Assembly: GCF_009765975.1 (NCBI RefSeq)
Contig: NZ_LMUJ01000024.1
Location: forward strand, 21,535 to 56,327
Length of the DNA stretch: 34,793 nucleotides
Direction of reading: 5' to 3'
DNA from: Acidisphaera sp. S103
GTDB lineage: Bacteria > Pseudomonadota > Alphaproteobacteria > Acetobacterales > Acetobacteraceae
Part shown: one piece after another, positions 33,470-34,793 of the stretch
How the letters are laid out: each line of letters starts with the position of its first letter
Numbering within the stretch: the first letter of the stretch is position 1
The notes under the pieces: generated by a model
The model's database searches: none
What the model was told of the DNA's origin: nothing
What the model saw: the letters and a program-made list of their open reading frames with translations, nothing else
Program-made: the position numbers and the translations under genes

Positions 33470-34275
33470 CCCGCTGGGCGCTGCTGCTCGAATATGACGG
33501 CACCCCGTTCGTCGGCTGGCAACGCCAGATCAACGGCCTGTCCGTCCAGGAAGTCCTCGAACAGGCCGCCGCGCACCTGAACGCCGGCCAACCGGTCGCC
33601 AGCATCGTCGCCGGCCGCACCGACGCCGGAGTCCATGCCGAGGGTCAGGTCGCGCACATCGACCTGCCCAACGCCCACAGCGCCAAAGCGATCCGCGACG
33701 CCCTGAACTACCACATGAAGCCACATCCCGTCGTCGTGCTGAACGCCGTGGCAGTATCGGACGACTGGAACGCCCGCTTCTCCGCCAACCGGCGCGCCTA
33801 CCGCTTCCGCATCCTCAACCGCCGCACCCGCCCTGCACTGTTGGCCGGACGAGTCTGGCACGTCCCCCACCCGCTCGACGCCGCCGCCATGCACGCCGCC
33901 GCCCAGCGCCTGCTCGGCCGCCACGATTTCACGTCATTCCGGGCAGCATCCTGCCAAGCCAAATCCCCCATCCGCACGCTGGACCGCCTGGATGTCACCC
34001 GCCAGGACGACGTCATCGAGGTCGTGACCGAAGCCCGCAGCTTCCTCCACCATCAGGTCCGGAATTTCGTCGGCACCCTCAAGCTCGTCGGCGAGGGCCG
34101 CTGGCCCATCGAGCGCATGACGACCGCGCTGGAAGCCAAAAACCGAGCGGCCGCCGGCCCGACCGCGCCACCCGAGGGCCTGACCCTGATCGGCGTCGGC
34201 TACGCGGACAGCCCCTTCACGAGTCAGGGACTGAGCAGCATCGCCAGCGACGCCAGCATGATCCCGATCGACTGA
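33466..34275 (+). CDS. truA: tRNA pseudouridine(38-40) synthase TruA
   Basis: 269 aa. TruA makes pseudouridine at positions 38, 39 and 40 of the tRNA anticodon arm. The catalytic aspartate is D53 in AGRTDAGVHA, the start LLLEYDGTPFVGWQRQ is conserved, and HHQVRNFVGTLKLVGEGRW is the late family motif. The usual family end (LTLIGVGY) is followed by about 27 extra residues. That tail overlaps the convergent membrane-protein gene by 52 bases and may be recent read-through extension. It closes the def-fmt-truA run. Confidence 0.95.
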   Translation: MTRWALLLEYDGTPFVGWQRQINGLSVQEVLEQAAAHLNAGQPVASIVAGRTDAGVHAEGQVAHIDLPNAHSAKAIRDALNYHMKPHPVVVLNAVAVSDDWNARFSANRRAYRFRILNRRTRPALLAGRVWHVPHPLDAAAMHAAAQRLLGRHDFTSFRAASCQAKSPIRTLDRLDVTRQDDVIEVVTEARSFLHHQVRNFVGTLKLVGEGRWPIERMTTALEAKNRAAAGPTAPPEGLTLIGVGYADSPFTSQGLSSIASDASMIPID

Positions 34276-34790
34276 TCCAGCAGCACCAGCCAGGCCGCCG
34301 TCATCCGCCCCACCCCGAAGGCGAGGCGTGTCGCATACCACTCCAGCCATAGCGCCCAGCCGATCATGATCAGTTCGCACGCCTGATCGACCACCGGCGG
34401 AGCCCCCAGCACGCCGGGAATCCCGCCGACGATGACCAGCACGCCCTCGATCACATTGCACCAGTTCCACACCGCGATGAACCGGCCCCACCGCTCCGCC
34501 TGGCCGATCACCGGCGCCAGCCGGTAGGTGACTTCCACGAACACCAGCCAGCCCAGCACGAAGATGATCAACTCCCGGCCGAGCAGATGCGCCGCATCGG
34601 CCGGGATCCCGGTATCAGACCAGGACATCAGCAATCGGCAGATCACCGGCGGCACGCACAACGCGATCGACCAGAAGCTACGAACGATAGTCTGCCGGTC
34701 CCCAGGCACCAGCACGGCACCGTCGGCTCGGCCAAGCGCCAGCCGCACCGCCGCGAACAACCCCAAGGAAACGGCCGATACCGAGCTCAT
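34224..34790 (-). CDS. Hypothetical integral membrane protein
   Basis: 188 aa, family not recognised. Four to five hydrophobic segments are visible: around FWSIALCVPPVICRLLMSW, ELIIFVLGWLVFVEVTYRLA, WNWCNVIEGVLVIVGG, ELIMIGWALWLEWYATRLAF and WLVLLDQSIGIMLASLAMLL. Tryptophan is unusually frequent at segment ends. No catalytic or binding motif is seen. The ATG at 34790 is 3 bases from the window edge, so the upstream neighbour is unknown, and a still longer frame beyond the edge cannot be excluded. Its last 52 bases overlap the 3' end of truA on the other strand. Codon choice is like its neighbours, which supports a real gene. Confidence 0.7.
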   Translation of the reverse strand: MSSVSAVSLGLFAAVRLALGRADGAVLVPGDRQTIVRSFWSIALCVPPVICRLLMSWSDTGIPADAAHLLGRELIIFVLGWLVFVEVTYRLAPVIGQAERWGRFIAVWNWCNVIEGVLVIVGGIPGVLGAPPVVDQACELIMIGWALWLEWYATRLAFGVGRMTAAWLVLLDQSIGIMLASLAMLLSP

Positions 34791-34793
34791 CCG

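Noticed and set aside
1..34793. tRNA, rRNA, CRISPR array, insertion sequence or replication origin
   Set aside because: Gaps between genes are short and were read for cloverleaf ends, repeats with spacers, transposase frames and DnaA-box clusters; none was convincing.

Overview
The window is a stretch of chromosome from a high-GC alphaproteobacterium, most likely of the Rhodospirillales/Acetobacteraceae type. This is inferred from the gene set (mutS-glnD, hemD-mitofilin-like-hemY, tsaD-rlmJ-gpsA-murJ-trpS, flgBC-fliEQR-flhB facing fliOP, Hsp20 with a DUF1150 protein) and from a GTTC-N7-GTTC SOS box in front of recA, the form LexA recognises in alphaproteobacteria. No rRNA, tRNA, CRISPR array or insertion sequence was seen. 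Genes are packed tightly, with many 4-base or TGATG stop/start overlaps.

Layout. 1-6437 (+): end of mnmG, mutS (mismatch repair), glnD (nitrogen signalling), a possible 29-codon ORF and an exported M23-family protein. 6447-9357 (-): hemD, a mitofilin-like membrane protein and hemY, a haem biosynthesis cluster that lacks hemC. 9495-14947 (+): tsaD, rlmJ, gpsA, murJ and trpS, probably one operon. 14964-17104: an LpoA-like lipoprotein (-) and rsmI (+) whose 5' ends overlap. 17089-19815 (-): tgt, queF and queG, three queuosine tRNA-modification enzymes.

19925-22490 (+) is foreign: a prophage remnant holding the first part of a large terminase joined to the end of an unrelated phage protein, followed by an intact tail-type protein with a lectin-like half and an SGNH/sialate-esterase-like half. 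Next come a ThDP-dependent enzyme of unknown substrate (+), then recA and an overlapping cytidine deaminase gene (-), with the SOS box and promoter in the 321-base gap upstream of recA.

26049-30406 is a flagellar locus: flgB-flgC-fliE-fliQ-fliR-flhB (-) diverges from fliO-fliP (+) across a 141-base gap holding a strong inverted repeat. Then come mscL (+), a bidirectional terminator, an hsp20-DUF1150 pair (-) and def-fmt-truA (+). Def and Fmt handle the formyl group at opposite ends of protein synthesis. A membrane protein (-) overlaps the 3' end of truA.

The most interesting items are the short hsp20 leader, which looks like a ROSE-type RNA thermometer; the chimeric terminase scar beside its intact esterase gene; the missing zinc ligand in the M23 protein; the overlapping divergent starts of the LpoA-like gene and rsmI; and a cytidine deaminase gene that may be co-transcribed with SOS-controlled recA.
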